A stretch of DNA of 64,000 bases from Novosphingobium pentaromativorans US6-1 (GTDB lineage: Bacteria > Pseudomonadota > Alphaproteobacteria > Sphingomonadales > Sphingomonadaceae). Where the stretch lies: contig NZ_CP009291.1 of NCBI RefSeq assembly GCF_000767465.1, positions 744,001 to 808,000 on the forward strand, given 5' to 3'. Under the pieces are notes generated by a model that saw only the letters and a program-made list of their open reading frames with translations, searched no databases and had not been told where the DNA came from. A program made the position numbers and the translations under genes. Within the stretch, counting starts at the first letter, position 1. Each line of letters opens with the position of its first letter. This document shows, in pieces, positions 16,819-26,171 of this stretch.

Positions 16819-17835
16819 ATGACCCAATTGCCCCAGCCCCCGGCGCTCAAGCCCATCAAGGTCGGTCCCGTCACGATCGACTGCCCGGTCGTGCTCGCTC
16901 CGATGACGGGCGTTTCCGACCTGCCTTTCAGAAGGATGGTGCGCGGGTTCGGTTCGGGACTCAACGTCACCGAGATGATCGCCAGCCCGGCAGCGATCCG
17001 CGAAACGCGGGTCTCGATCCAGAAGGCGATGTGGGACAAGATCGAGGATCCGGTCTCGATGCAGCTCGTCGGCTGCGAACCTGAACAGATGGCCGAAGCG
17101 GCGAAGCTGGTCGAAGACCGGGGCGCTGCGATCATCGACATCAACATGGGCTGCCCGGTGCGCAAAGTCGTGAATGGCGATGCCGGCTCGGCGCTGATGC
17201 GCGACGTCCCGCTGGCAACCCGGTTGATCGAGGCGACGGTGAAGGCGGTGAGAGTGCCTGTCACCGTCAAGATGCGCATGGGCTGGTGCCATGACAGCCT
17301 CAACGCGCCGGAACTGGCCCGGATCGCCGAGGATCTCGGCGCGCAGATGATCACGGTCCACGGCCGCACCCGCAACCAGATGTACAAGGGCGAGGCCGAC
17401 TGGGCCTTTGTCCGCAGCGTCAAGGACGCGGTTTCGATCCCGGTGATCGTCAACGGCGATATCTGCACCATCGACGATGCCGCGGTGGCCCTTGAGCAGT
17501 CCGGCGCCGACGGCCTGATGATCGGGCGCGGATCCTACGGTCGGCCATGGTTTCTCGGACAGGTCATGCAGTGGTGGCGCGGACAGCCTGTCTCGGCCGA
17601 TCCCAATGTCGCCGGACAATACGAGATCATCCGCAGCCACTACGAGCAGATGCTCGAGCATTACGGCGCTGATACCGGTGTCAAGATGGCCCGCAAGCAT
17701 CTGGGCTGGTACATCAAGGGCGTGCGCGGATCGGCGGAATTCCGCAACAAGGTGAACTTCATCGCCGATCCGGACGAAGTTCTGCGCGAACTGGCTGAAT
17801 TCTACGCCCCTTACCGGGAGCGGCAGGCCGCATGA
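16819..17835 (+). CDS. dusB: tRNA-dihydrouridine synthase DusB (NifR3)
   Basis: FMN enzyme reducing uridine to dihydrouridine in tRNA. 338 aa TIM barrel with the [14 protein letters not shown] entry, the catalytic-Cys region [10 protein letters not shown] and [15 protein letters not shown]. It is the NifR3 protein that classically precedes ntrBC in alphaproteobacteria. Its stop overlaps the ntrB start as ATGA. The ATG at 16819 lies just after a hairpin and lacks a good ribosome-binding site. Confidence 0.95.
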   Translation: MTQLPQPPALKPIKVGPVTIDCPVVLAPMTGVSDLPFRRMVRGFGSGLNVTEMIASPAAIRETRVSIQKAMWDKIEDPVSMQLVGCEPEQMAEAAKLVEDRGAAIIDINMGCPVRKVVNGDAGSALMRDVPLATRLIEATVKAVRVPVTVKMRMGWCHDSLNAPELARIAEDLGAQMITVHGRTRNQMYKGEADWAFVRSVKDAVSIPVIVNGDICTIDDAAVALEQSGADGLMIGRGSYGRPWFLGQVMQWWRGQPVSADPNVAGQYEIIRSHYEQMLEHYGADTGVKMARKHLGWYIKGVRGSAEFRNKVNFIADPDEVLRELAEFYAPYRERQAA

Positions 17836-18959
17836 GCCTGCTTTCCCGGACGGTCCTGCCTGAGGCCAACCGGCTGCTGGCTAGCCTTCCTCATGCCGTG
17901 ATCCTGCTGGAGCCGGGTTTGCGGATCGCCTCGGTCAACCCGGCGGCGGAACAGTTCTTCGGCCAGTCTCTGCGCCGCCTGGTCGGCAGTACTCTTGCTC
18001 AAGTCATGTCGTTTTCCGACCCGCGGCTGCTCGAACGGCTCAACGATTTCGAGACGCCGGTTTCCGCGCGCGAAGTCGTTGTGGCGCTGAAAGGGCGCGG
18101 CGCCCGCCGGATCGACATCAATGTCGCGCCCGTGGCCGATACGCTCGGGTGGCAGGTGCTGACGATCCACGACAACAGCGCCACCGATGCGCTTGGGGAC
18201 GATTCCGGCGGGATCGACAATGCCGTCCTGCGCGGGCCGGAAATCATGGCCCACGAAATCAAGAACCCGCTTGCCGGGATTCGCGGCGCCGCGCAGTTGC
18301 TTGCCCGCAAGGTCGATGAACGCGACCGGGCCCTGACCGACCTGATCACCTCGGAAGTCGACCGCATCGCCAATCTCATCGACCAGATGCAGAAACTTAG
18401 CCGCCGCACGACATCGCCGGTCGAACCCTGCAACCTGCACGAGGCCGCGCGCCGCGCCATCGACGTGATCGATGCAGCCTCTGCAACCCAGCCAAGCCCG
18501 GTCCGGCTCATCGAGGAATTCGACCCGTCGCTCCCGGCGGTACTCGGCAGTCCGGACGGGCTTGTCCAGGTCATCATCAATCTCGTTTCCAATGCCATGG
18601 AGGCGTGCCGGGAGGTCGATGACCCGAGGGTCACGATCCGAACGCGCTTCGCAAGCGGCCTGCAGTTGCATACGACGGATTCCGGCAAACCGGTGCGTCT
18701 GCCGGTAGAACTGCGCATTTCGGACAATGGCCCGGGCATCGACCCTTCAATGCGCGACCACATCTTCGAACCTTTCGTGACGACCAAGAAGTCGGGGCAG
18801 GGGCTCGGTCTGCCACTGGTTCGCAAGCTGGTGCGAGACATGAATGGGCGCATCACCCATGAGCGCGACGAAGAGGCGGGGCTGACGCATTTCCGGCTTC
18901 ACTTGCCGCTCGCCCGCGAGACCCGCAAGAAACTCATGAAGTGGAGGTCCGGCACATGA
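17832..18959 (+). CDS. ntrB: Nitrogen regulation sensor histidine kinase NtrB
   Basis: Cytoplasmic kinase/phosphatase for NtrC, normally controlled by PII according to glutamine status. 375 aa: PAS-like domain (~1-125), dimerisation/phosphoacceptor helix with His141 in [13 protein letters not shown], and an ATPase domain with the N-box and the glycine loops ISDNGPGID and GQGLGLPLV. No membrane segment. Overlaps dusB upstream and ntrC downstream by ATGA, so the three are translationally coupled. Confidence 0.95.
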   Translation: MSLLSRTVLPEANRLLASLPHAVILLEPGLRIASVNPAAEQFFGQSLRRLVGSTLAQVMSFSDPRLLERLNDFETPVSAREVVVALKGRGARRIDINVAPVADTLGWQVLTIHDNSATDALGDDSGGIDNAVLRGPEIMAHEIKNPLAGIRGAAQLLARKVDERDRALTDLITSEVDRIANLIDQMQKLSRRTTSPVEPCNLHEAARRAIDVIDAASATQPSPVRLIEEFDPSLPAVLGSPDGLVQVIINLVSNAMEACREVDDPRVTIRTRFASGLQLHTTDSGKPVRLPVELRISDNGPGIDPSMRDHIFEPFVTTKKSGQGLGLPLVRKLVRDMNGRITHERDEEAGLTHFRLHLPLARETRKKLMKWRSGT

Positions 18960-20383
18960 GCGTGTTGCTCGTCGAAGACGACATGTCGATCGCCATCGTC
19001 ATCACCGCGGCGCTCGAGGCCGAGGGCTTCGACGTGAAGCACTGCCAGACCATCGAGGAACGCGATCGCCTGCTCTCGCAGCACACGTTTTCCGCCATGG
19101 TAACCGATGTCATGCTGCCCGATGGCGATGGCATCGAGACGATCGGCCGGGTGCGTTCGCTGCGGCCCGACATGCCGGTGCTCATTCTCTCCGCGCAAAA
19201 CACGCTCGATACCGCCGTGCGCGCAACCGATACCGGCGCCTTCGAGTATTTCCCCAAGCCTTTCGACATCGATGAACTCGCCCGCACGGTCAGGCAGGCG
19301 GCGGGCAATGGGCAGGGCAGTGTCCACGATGGGGACGAGCCGCTGGGCGACGGCCTCCCCCTGGTGGGGCGCAGCCCGGCCATGCAGTCGGTGTTCCGGA
19401 TGATCACGCGCGTCCTGCGCAACGATCTTACGGTGCTGATCCTCGGCGAATCCGGCACCGGCAAGGAGCTTGTTGCAGAGGCGATCCATCAGCTGGGTAA
19501 CCGGCGGACAGGGCCGTTTATCGCGGTCAATACCGCGGCCATTCCGGCGGAGCTGATCGAAAGCGAACTGTTCGGCCACGAAAAGGGAGCCTTCACCGGC
19601 GCCGTCGCCCGGCATGAAGGCAAGTTCGAGCAGGCCGCCGGCGGCACTCTGTTCCTCGATGAGATCGGCGACATGCCGATGCAGGCGCAGACCCGTCTGC
19701 TTCGCGCGCTGCAATCCGGCACCGTGCGCCGCGTCGGCGGCCGCGAGGAGATCAAGCTCGATGCGCGTATCATAGCCGCGACGAACAAGGACCTGGAGCC
19801 GGAAATCGCCGCCGGCCGCTTCCGCGAAGACCTGTACTACCGTCTCAATGTCGTGCCGATCAGCATGCCGCCGCTGCGCGACAGACCCGAGGACATCGAA
19901 GTTCTCGCCCGCCACTTCCTCCAGCATGCCGCGAACGAGGGGCTTCCGAAGCGCCAGCTGACGCAGGAGGCGGCAGAACTGCTGCGCAAGCAGTCCTGGC
20001 GCGGCAATGTCCGCGAACTCAAGAACTTCATCTATCGCCTCGCCCTGCTGGCGCGAGAAGACGCGATCGACGTCGAGAGCATCGTTCCGCTGCTCGCCGC
20101 CGATGGCCAGGGCCCCCAGACAGGCGCGACCGCCGTTGCGGGAGGCGAAGTCGATATCGACACTGCCGTTTCGCAGTGGCTTGCCGCCGAACGGCCTGCC
20201 GACGGCTCGATCTATGCATCCGCCATGGCCGCATTCGAGCGTCCGCTCTTCGCGGAAATCCTGAAGGAAACCGGTGGCAATCAATTGCGCGCTGCTCATG
20301 CCCTGGGGATCAATCGCAACACCTTGCGCAAGCGCCTGAGCGAACTGGAAATCGATCCGGAGGCGTTTACCCGTCGGCTATAA
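18956..20383 (+). CDS. ntrC: Nitrogen regulation response regulator NtrC
   Basis: Sigma-54 activator. 475 aa: receiver domain with phosphoacceptor Asp51, AAA+ domain with Walker A GESGTGKE, an intact GAFTGA sigma-54 contact loop and the LFLDEIGDMP Walker B region, then a Fis-type helix-turn-helix at the C-terminus (RAAHALGINRNTLRKRL). Partner of NtrB. A 60-base gap with a strong hairpin separates it from ntrY. Confidence 0.96.
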   Translation: MSVLLVEDDMSIAIVITAALEAEGFDVKHCQTIEERDRLLSQHTFSAMVTDVMLPDGDGIETIGRVRSLRPDMPVLILSAQNTLDTAVRATDTGAFEYFPKPFDIDELARTVRQAAGNGQGSVHDGDEPLGDGLPLVGRSPAMQSVFRMITRVLRNDLTVLILGESGTGKELVAEAIHQLGNRRTGPFIAVNTAAIPAELIESELFGHEKGAFTGAVARHEGKFEQAAGGTLFLDEIGDMPMQAQTRLLRALQSGTVRRVGGREEIKLDARIIAATNKDLEPEIAAGRFREDLYYRLNVVPISMPPLRDRPEDIEVLARHFLQHAANEGLPKRQLTQEAAELLRKQSWRGNVRELKNFIYRLALLAREDAIDVESIVPLLAADGQGPQTGATAVAGGEVDIDTAVSQWLAAERPADGSIYASAMAAFERPLFAEILKETGGNQLRAAHALGINRNTLRKRLSELEIDPEAFTRRL

Positions 20384-20405
20384 GTCGAAATCGGTGGAAA
20401 GGCTC

Positions 20406-20441
20406 TTGCGACGCCGCAACAGTAGTGTTGTAACGGCGCAA
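20406..20441 (+). promoter_or_regulatory. Hairpin covering the ntrY translation initiation region
   Basis: Nested pairing TTGC/GCAA, GCCG/CGGC and CAACA/TGTTG closes on a GTAG tetraloop, with a small asymmetric bulge. It ends 2 bases before the ntrY ATG at 20444, where no Shine-Dalgarno is seen, so it could limit ntrY translation relative to ntrBC. No T tract follows, so it does not look like a terminator. Confidence 0.6.
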
Positions 20442-20443
20442 CG

Positions 20444-22666
20444 ATGATCGAGGAATCCGCAAAGAAGCGCGCATGGCCTCGCTGGTGGCGTCGGATGCAA
20501 GTCGGGGCGCGCCGGGCGAACTTCTTCGCGATGATGGAGGTGCTCTCCGTCGTTGCGTTCCTGATCATGACCGCCACCACGTGGTTTGCGCTGAACAATG
20601 GGGCGGACAAGGGACAGCTCCTGCCTTCGAACATCACCGCATCGCTGCTGATCGGCACACTGGTGCCGGCCATGGCCATATTGGTGCTGCTGGGTCGGCG
20701 CATGGCGCTGCGGCGAGCGGCAGACCACATCGGCGGCACGGGCCGCATGCATGTGCGTCTCGTGTTCATTTTCTCGCTGATTTCGGCGATTCCGACGCTT
20801 CTGGTCGTGGTCTTCGCGTCCTGGCTGTTCCAGTCAGGCGTCGAGTTCTGGTTTTCCGACAGCTCGCGCGGGCTGCTGGAGAACGCGAACAAGCTGGCTC
20901 GCGGCTACTACGAGCAGACCCAGCGCGACGTCGGCTACGAATCCGTGGCGATGGCCGAAGACGCCCGCACGATGCTCAGCGAATACCCCATCGCGAGTCC
21001 GGCGTTCCAGGCGTTCTATGCCGATCAGGTCTATCGCCGGAACCTGAGCCTTTCGGCGATCATCCAGGTCGGTGCGGACGGCCGCCAACGCACGCCGATC
21101 ATCGTCGATCCGGAAGGCAATTCGGAAGACAAGCGGATCGGCGAGGACGTTCTGGAACGGCTTGAGCAGGGCGAGCCGATGGTGGTGACGTCCAATGCCA
21201 ACAAGATCGTTGCCGTCGTGCCGATTGAGCGCGATTCCGGGGTGTACCTCTACGCAGCGCGAAGCAACGACCTTGTTTCGCTCAGTCAGGGGCAGCACGC
21301 AGAGAACATCGTGCAGGCCTACGAGGTCCTCTCCAATCGCGCCCGCGTCCTGCAACTGCGCTTCAACGTGGCGCTTTTCGTTGCCTCGCTTGCGCTTGTC
21401 GGACTGGCTGTTTGGTTCGCGCTCAGGTTCGCTGATCGCCAGGTCAAACCGCTTTACGAGCTGGTTGACGCTGCGCGAAGCGTCGGCAGCGGTAATTTCT
21501 CGCTGCGAATTGAAGGACGAACGGGCGCTGACGAGATCGGGCTCTTGAACCGCGCGTTCAATCGCATGACCGCCCAGATCGAGAAGCAGACCCAGGCGCT
21601 GCTGGGCGTCAATCGACAGCTTCACGAACGACGCGTCTTTATCGAGGCGGTTCTCGAATCCGTTACTTCGGGCATCATATCGCTCGATGAGCAGGATCGG
21701 ATCCTGCTGATGAACAGCATGGCCCTCAAGCTGCTCACTGATCGCGACAAGGAAGTGCCGGAAGGCATGGCACTGGCGGAACTGGCGCCAAGCCTTGCCG
21801 ATCTGGTGGAGAAGGGCGGGGCAGCCGGCATCGTGCAATACAATCGCAATGGCGAACTGCTCACCCTTGCCGTGAAGACAAGCCGCGATGCCACCGGCCA
21901 TGTCATCACTTTCGAGGACATCACGCGCCAGTTGCTCGACCAGCGAACTGCAGCCTGGTCCGATGTCGCCCGCCGGATTGCGCATGAAATCAAGAATCCG
22001 CTAACCCCTATACAGTTGGCTACTGAAAGGCTTAGCCGCAGATATCGCAAGCAGATCGTTGATAATCCTGAACTTTTTGAAGACTTGACGCGTACCATAA
22101 TCCGCCAGGTGGGCGATCTGCGCAAGATGGTGGACGAGTTCTCTTCCTTCGCGCGCCTGCCCAAGCCCGTCTTCCGCGTCGAGGATCCTGTCGCCCTTAC
22201 GCGCCAGGCGCTCTTCCTGCAGGAAGTCGCGCGTCCCGACATCAGGTTCTCGTTCTCTAGCGACGCAGGGATCGGAACCATCGATTGCGATCGCCACCAA
22301 TTCGGCCAGGCAATGACCAATGTCCTGAAAAATGCGGTTGAAGCCATTGAATCAAAGTCAAAAGATGCGCCCGAAGATTGGCAGGGCAAAGTCACCGTGG
22401 CGGTGACCGCTGACGAGGATTCCATCGTCGTGCGCGTGGCCGACAACGGCATCGGCCTGTCGCAGGATCGCGAACGGATCATCGAGCCCTACGTCACGAC
22501 CCGCGAGAAAGGCACCGGCCTTGGCCTCGCCATCGTCAACAAGATCATCGAGGAGCACGGCGGGGATATGCAGTTCACGCCGACCGATGGGGGCGGAACC
22601 ACTGTCACGATGCGGTTCGCTTCCGATCCTCTGGCGCAGAGCCGCAAGCCGGAGGCGGCTGAGTGA
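20444..22666 (+). CDS. ntrY: Membrane sensor histidine kinase NtrY
   Basis: 740-aa kinase of the NtrY/NtrX pair, linked in alphaproteobacteria to nitrogen, redox and envelope control. Several N-terminal membrane helices (~30-110) precede a periplasmic sensor region, another helix near residue 310, a HAMP segment, a PAS domain, the phosphoacceptor His514 in HEIKNPLTPIQLA, and an ATPase domain (VADNGIGLS, GTGLGLAIVNKI). Starts 60 bases after ntrC. Confidence 0.95.
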   Translation: MIEESAKKRAWPRWWRRMQVGARRANFFAMMEVLSVVAFLIMTATTWFALNNGADKGQLLPSNITASLLIGTLVPAMAILVLLGRRMALRRAADHIGGTGRMHVRLVFIFSLISAIPTLLVVVFASWLFQSGVEFWFSDSSRGLLENANKLARGYYEQTQRDVGYESVAMAEDARTMLSEYPIASPAFQAFYADQVYRRNLSLSAIIQVGADGRQRTPIIVDPEGNSEDKRIGEDVLERLEQGEPMVVTSNANKIVAVVPIERDSGVYLYAARSNDLVSLSQGQHAENIVQAYEVLSNRARVLQLRFNVALFVASLALVGLAVWFALRFADRQVKPLYELVDAARSVGSGNFSLRIEGRTGADEIGLLNRAFNRMTAQIEKQTQALLGVNRQLHERRVFIEAVLESVTSGIISLDEQDRILLMNSMALKLLTDRDKEVPEGMALAELAPSLADLVEKGGAAGIVQYNRNGELLTLAVKTSRDATGHVITFEDITRQLLDQRTAAWSDVARRIAHEIKNPLTPIQLATERLSRRYRKQIVDNPELFEDLTRTIIRQVGDLRKMVDEFSSFARLPKPVFRVEDPVALTRQALFLQEVARPDIRFSFSSDAGIGTIDCDRHQFGQAMTNVLKNAVEAIESKSKDAPEDWQGKVTVAVTADEDSIVVRVADNGIGLSQDRERIIEPYVTTREKGTGLGLAIVNKIIEEHGGDMQFTPTDGGGTTVTMRFASDPLAQSRKPEAAE

Positions 22667-22715
22667 CACTCGCAATTCATCCATTCAAGTTCATGCAAAC
22701 AAAGAAGAAAAGATC

Positions 22716-24107
22716 ATGGCTCTCGAAATCCTGATCGTCGACGATGAACGCGACATCCGCGAACTGGTCGCAGGCGTGCTCAGCGACGAAGGGTATGAAT
22801 GCCGCACGGCCGGCGACAGCGAGTCGGCATTGGCCGCGATCGACGATCGCCGGCCGTCATTGGTGCTGCTCGATGTCTGGCTGCATGGCAGCCCGATGGA
22901 CGGGCTTGAAGTGCTCGATGCGATCAAGGTCCGCGAACCGGAACTGCCCGTCATCATCTTCTCCGGACACGGCAATATCGATACGGCGGTTGCCGCTATC
23001 AGTCGCGGCGCCGTCGATTTCATCGAGAAGCCCTTCGAGGCGGAGAAGCTGCTTCATCTCGTTGGACGCGCTACCGAGACCGAACGACTGCGCCGGGAGA
23101 ATGCCCAGCTCAAGCAGGACTTCCCGACGGGTGAGGAATTCACCGGTTCGAGCAGCGCGATCAATCAGGTGAGGGCGACCCTCAAGCGCGTGGCCAATAC
23201 CGGCAGCCGTCTGCTGATCACTGGGCCAGCGGGTTCCGGCAAGGAAGTCGCCGCGCGCCTGCTTCATGCCTGGAGCCCGCGCGCCAGCAACGCCTTTGTC
23301 AGCGTCAACTCGGCCCGCATCACGCCCGAGCGGTTCGAACAGGAACTCTTCGGCGAAGAAGCGGAAGGGGCCTTGATCCGCCCTGGCCTTCTCGAAACGG
23401 CGGACGGAGGGACGCTCTATCTCGATGAAGTCTCCGACATGCCCCTGTCGACCCAGGCGCGCATCCTTCGCGTCCTGACCGACCAGGCCTTCGTTCGTGT
23501 CGGCGGCTCACGTCAGATCCGCGTCGATGTGCGCGTTGTCTCGTCGACGTCGCGCGATCTGGAGAAGGAGATTGCCGAACGCCGTTTCCGCGAGGATCTG
23601 TTCTATCGCCTGAACGTCGTGCCGGTCACGATCCCGGCCTTGCGCGAGCGCCGCGACGACGTACCTGCGCTAGTCGATCACTTCTTTGCCCGTTACGCGA
23701 ACGAACAGGGCGTGGCGCCTCCCAAGGTGAGCGGCGAGGCGATGACGGCGCTGCAGGCTTACGAGTGGCCCGGCAACGTGCGGCAACTGCGTAATGTCGT
23801 CGAACGCACCGTCATCATGGCCCCGCGCGAGAAGCTGGAGACGATCGAGGTCGACATGCTGCCGCCGGAAATATTCAATAACCGCTCACAAGGCGATGCC
23901 GGCACTTCGGTCATGATGAGCGCGCCCCTGCGCGAGGCGCGCGAGAGCTTCGAAAGGGAGTACCTGAAAGTCCAGATCCGGCGCTTTTCCGGAAACATTT
24001 CGAAGACGGCTTCGTTCATCGGCATGGAGCGTTCCGCACTGCACCGTAAGCTCAAATTGCTCGGCATGTCCGAACGGCGAGAGGGCGATACAGATGACGA
24101 AATGTAA
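22716..24107 (+). CDS. ntrX: Response regulator NtrX
   Basis: 463 aa: receiver domain with Asp53, AAA+ domain with Walker A GPAGSGKE, and a C-terminal Fis-type helix-turn-helix (ISKTASFIGMERSALHRKL). Unlike NtrC upstream, the loop that should read GAFTGA reads EEAEGALIRPG, so direct sigma-54 activation is doubtful. This loss is known for alphaproteobacterial NtrX. The ATG at 22716 follows an A/G-rich stretch; a longer frame opening inside ntrY is rejected. Confidence 0.95.
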   Translation: MALEILIVDDERDIRELVAGVLSDEGYECRTAGDSESALAAIDDRRPSLVLLDVWLHGSPMDGLEVLDAIKVREPELPVIIFSGHGNIDTAVAAISRGAVDFIEKPFEAEKLLHLVGRATETERLRRENAQLKQDFPTGEEFTGSSSAINQVRATLKRVANTGSRLLITGPAGSGKEVAARLLHAWSPRASNAFVSVNSARITPERFEQELFGEEAEGALIRPGLLETADGGTLYLDEVSDMPLSTQARILRVLTDQAFVRVGGSRQIRVDVRVVSSTSRDLEKEIAERRFREDLFYRLNVVPVTIPALRERRDDVPALVDHFFARYANEQGVAPPKVSGEAMTALQAYEWPGNVRQLRNVVERTVIMAPREKLETIEVDMLPPEIFNNRSQGDAGTSVMMSAPLREARESFEREYLKVQIRRFSGNISKTASFIGMERSALHRKLKLLGMSERREGDTDDEM

Positions 24108-24239
24108 TAGCCTCGACATATTTTTTCGCATTTACTGCACTGCAGCAACTGGGTAGATTTTGATTCGGTAACGGTCGAGGGGGTCCCCCGGCCAGATCGC
24201 GGACCGCAGCAGCGGCCGCCAAAAAGATGGAGCAAATAC

Positions 24240-24812
24240 ATGGCTGGACGTACGCTTTCTGCGCGACCCAAACCTGCATCGGCAGCAGCTGCCGAACCTG
24301 CGAAGCCCCCGGTGAGCGCCGGAAATTCGGCTGGCAAGGGGCAGAATCTTCAGGATCAGTTCCTCAATCTCCTGCGCAAGAACAAGACTCCGGTCACCAT
24401 GTTCCTGGTCAAGGGCGTCAAGCTCCAGGGCATCGTCACCTGGTTCGACAATTTTTCGATCCTGTTGCGCCGCGATGGTCAATCGCAGCTCGTTTACAAG
24501 CATGCGATTTCCACGATCATGCCATCGACTCCGGTCGATGCAGGCCAGTTCGCCAGCGGCAACGAATCGGCAAAGAAGACCCGCGTCCTGCAAGACGTAT
24601 TCCTTTCCAGCATTCGCACTGCCGGCGTGCAGGTCACGATGTTCCTGATCAATGGCGTCATGCTTCAGGGTCGTGTCGCTGCATATGACCTGTTCTGCAT
24701 GCTGCTTGAACGCGAAGGTTACGTTCAGTTGGCCTACAAGCATGCCGTTTCGACGATTCAGCCCGTGACTCCGGTTGATCTTCAGGCGCATGAAGAAGAA
24801 GCCGAAGATTGA
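24240..24812 (+). CDS. hfq: Tandem-domain Hfq RNA chaperone
   Basis: 190 aa, about twice the usual Hfq length, with two Sm/Hfq domains in one chain. An Ala/Pro-rich N-terminal tail of ~33 residues leads into domain 1 (34-99; KGQNLQD, then YKHAIST at 86-92). A ~13-residue linker leads to domain 2 (113-179; LQDVF, then YKHAVST at 166-172), and an acidic tail follows. Domain 1 keeps the proximal-face Gln-Asp and Lys-His pair. Domain 2 keeps the YKH motif but has lost the GQ of KGQ and most rim basic residues (RTAG in place of RKNK). The start has GGAG 8 bases upstream. hflX follows, the conserved order. Confidence 0.96.
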   Translation: MAGRTLSARPKPASAAAAEPAKPPVSAGNSAGKGQNLQDQFLNLLRKNKTPVTMFLVKGVKLQGIVTWFDNFSILLRRDGQSQLVYKHAISTIMPSTPVDAGQFASGNESAKKTRVLQDVFLSSIRTAGVQVTMFLINGVMLQGRVAAYDLFCMLLEREGYVQLAYKHAVSTIQPVTPVDLQAHEEEAED

Positions 24813-24830
24813 GCGCGAAGCTGAACTGAA

Positions 24831-26171
24831 TTGAACGACGAACTCAAGGGCGAGGTCACGCGCGGGGCGCGTGCCCTCGTCGTCTATCCGCAGATGCGAG
24901 GGAAGGGGGATCTCGACCCCGAAGCGCGTCTTGAAGAAGCCAAGGGGCTCGCACTCGCGATTGGCCTCGTCATTGCCGACGCCATCGCCATTCCAATCCG
25001 TGAGCCGCGCCCCGGCACGTTGTTTGGTGAAGGCCAGATCCAGAACATCGCTACGGCCTGTGAGTTGAACGAGGCCGAACTGATCATTGTCGACGGCTCG
25101 CTGTCGGCGATACAGCAACGAAATCTGGAAGAGAAATTCAAGCGCAAGGTCATCGACCGCACCGGTCTGATCCTGGAAATCTTTGGCGAGCGCGCCGCGA
25201 CAGCCGAAGGCCGCCTGCAGGTCGAACTCGCACACCTCGATTACCAGGCCGGCCGCCTCGTGCGCAGCTGGACTCACCTCGAGCGCCAGCGCGGCGGCTT
25301 CGGCTTCCTTGGCGGCCCCGGCGAAACGCAGATCGAGGCCGACCGCCGCATGATCCGCGACCGGATGGCAAAGATCCGGCGCGAACTAGAGCAAGTGCGC
25401 CGCACGCGCGGCCTCCATCGCGACCGGCGCGAGAAGGCTCCTTGGCCGATCGTTGCGCTTGTCGGCTATACTAATGCGGGCAAATCGACGCTGTTCAATC
25501 GCCTGACAGGCGCCGAAGTCATGGCGCAGAATCTGCTTTTCGCAACGCTCGACCCGACGATGCGCGCCATCCGCCTGCCGGGTGTTGAAAAGGCGATCCT
25601 GTCCGACACGGTGGGATTCATATCCGATCTTCCAACCCAATTGGTTGCGGCATTTCGTGCCACGTTGGAGGAAGTCACGGCGGCGGACCTGATCCTGCAC
25701 GTGCGCGACATCGCCAATCCGGATACGGACGCCCAGAAGCGGCAGGTCCTCGATGTCCTGGGCGATCTTGGAGTGCTCGGCAGCGAGGTGGACGACGAAG
25801 CGGAGGAGGGCGCCGAGCCCGGGATTCCGATCATCGAGCTTTGGAACAAGTGGGACCTCCTCGGTCCCGAACATGCCGAAAAGCTGCGAGAAGCCATTGC
25901 GCACCGCGAGGATGAGGCGATTGTGCCCATTTCCGCGGTCATGGGAGAGGGCTGCGAACACCTGATGGAGGTAGTCGGCCACGCCTTGACCGCGGACTCC
26001 AAGGTCTATTCCTTCCTGCTTCCCGCTGCCGATGGACAGCGGATTGCCTTCCTTCACGCGCGCGGTGAAGTCATTTCGGAAGAAGACGCGGGCGAGGGGG
26101 CAGATGGTCCCCTTTTGCGCCTTCAGGTCCGTCTTGCGGCACGGGAACTAGGTCGATTTCAGGCGCTCTGA
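24831..26171 (+). CDS. hflX: Ribosome-associated GTPase HflX
   Basis: GTPase that splits or rescues stalled 70S ribosomes. 446 aa: N-terminal HflX domain (GTLFGEGQIQ), coiled linker, and a G domain with G1 GYTNAGKST near residue 210, G3 DTVGFISDLP and G4 NKWD. A TTG start at 24831 is required: the frame has a stop at 24822-24824, and the first ATG would delete the conserved ALVVYP strand. Follows hfq by 18 bases. Its last 24 bases overlap the convergent mazG end. Confidence 0.94.
   Translation: MNDELKGEVTRGARALVVYPQMRGKGDLDPEARLEEAKGLALAIGLVIADAIAIPIREPRPGTLFGEGQIQNIATACELNEAELIIVDGSLSAIQQRNLEEKFKRKVIDRTGLILEIFGERAATAEGRLQVELAHLDYQAGRLVRSWTHLERQRGGFGFLGGPGETQIEADRRMIRDRMAKIRRELEQVRRTRGLHRDRREKAPWPIVALVGYTNAGKSTLFNRLTGAEVMAQNLLFATLDPTMRAIRLPGVEKAILSDTVGFISDLPTQLVAAFRATLEEVTAADLILHVRDIANPDTDAQKRQVLDVLGDLGVLGSEVDDEAEEGAEPGIPIIELWNKWDLLGPEHAEKLREAIAHREDEAIVPISAVMGEGCEHLMEVVGHALTADSKVYSFLLPAADGQRIAFLHARGEVISEEDAGEGADGPLLRLQVRLAARELGRFQAL

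Noticed and set aside
24790..24834. 14-codon Lys-rich frame overlapping the hfq end and hflX start
   Set aside because: Out of frame with both genes and not preceded by a ribosome-binding site; it reflects the acidic tail codons of hfq read in another frame.
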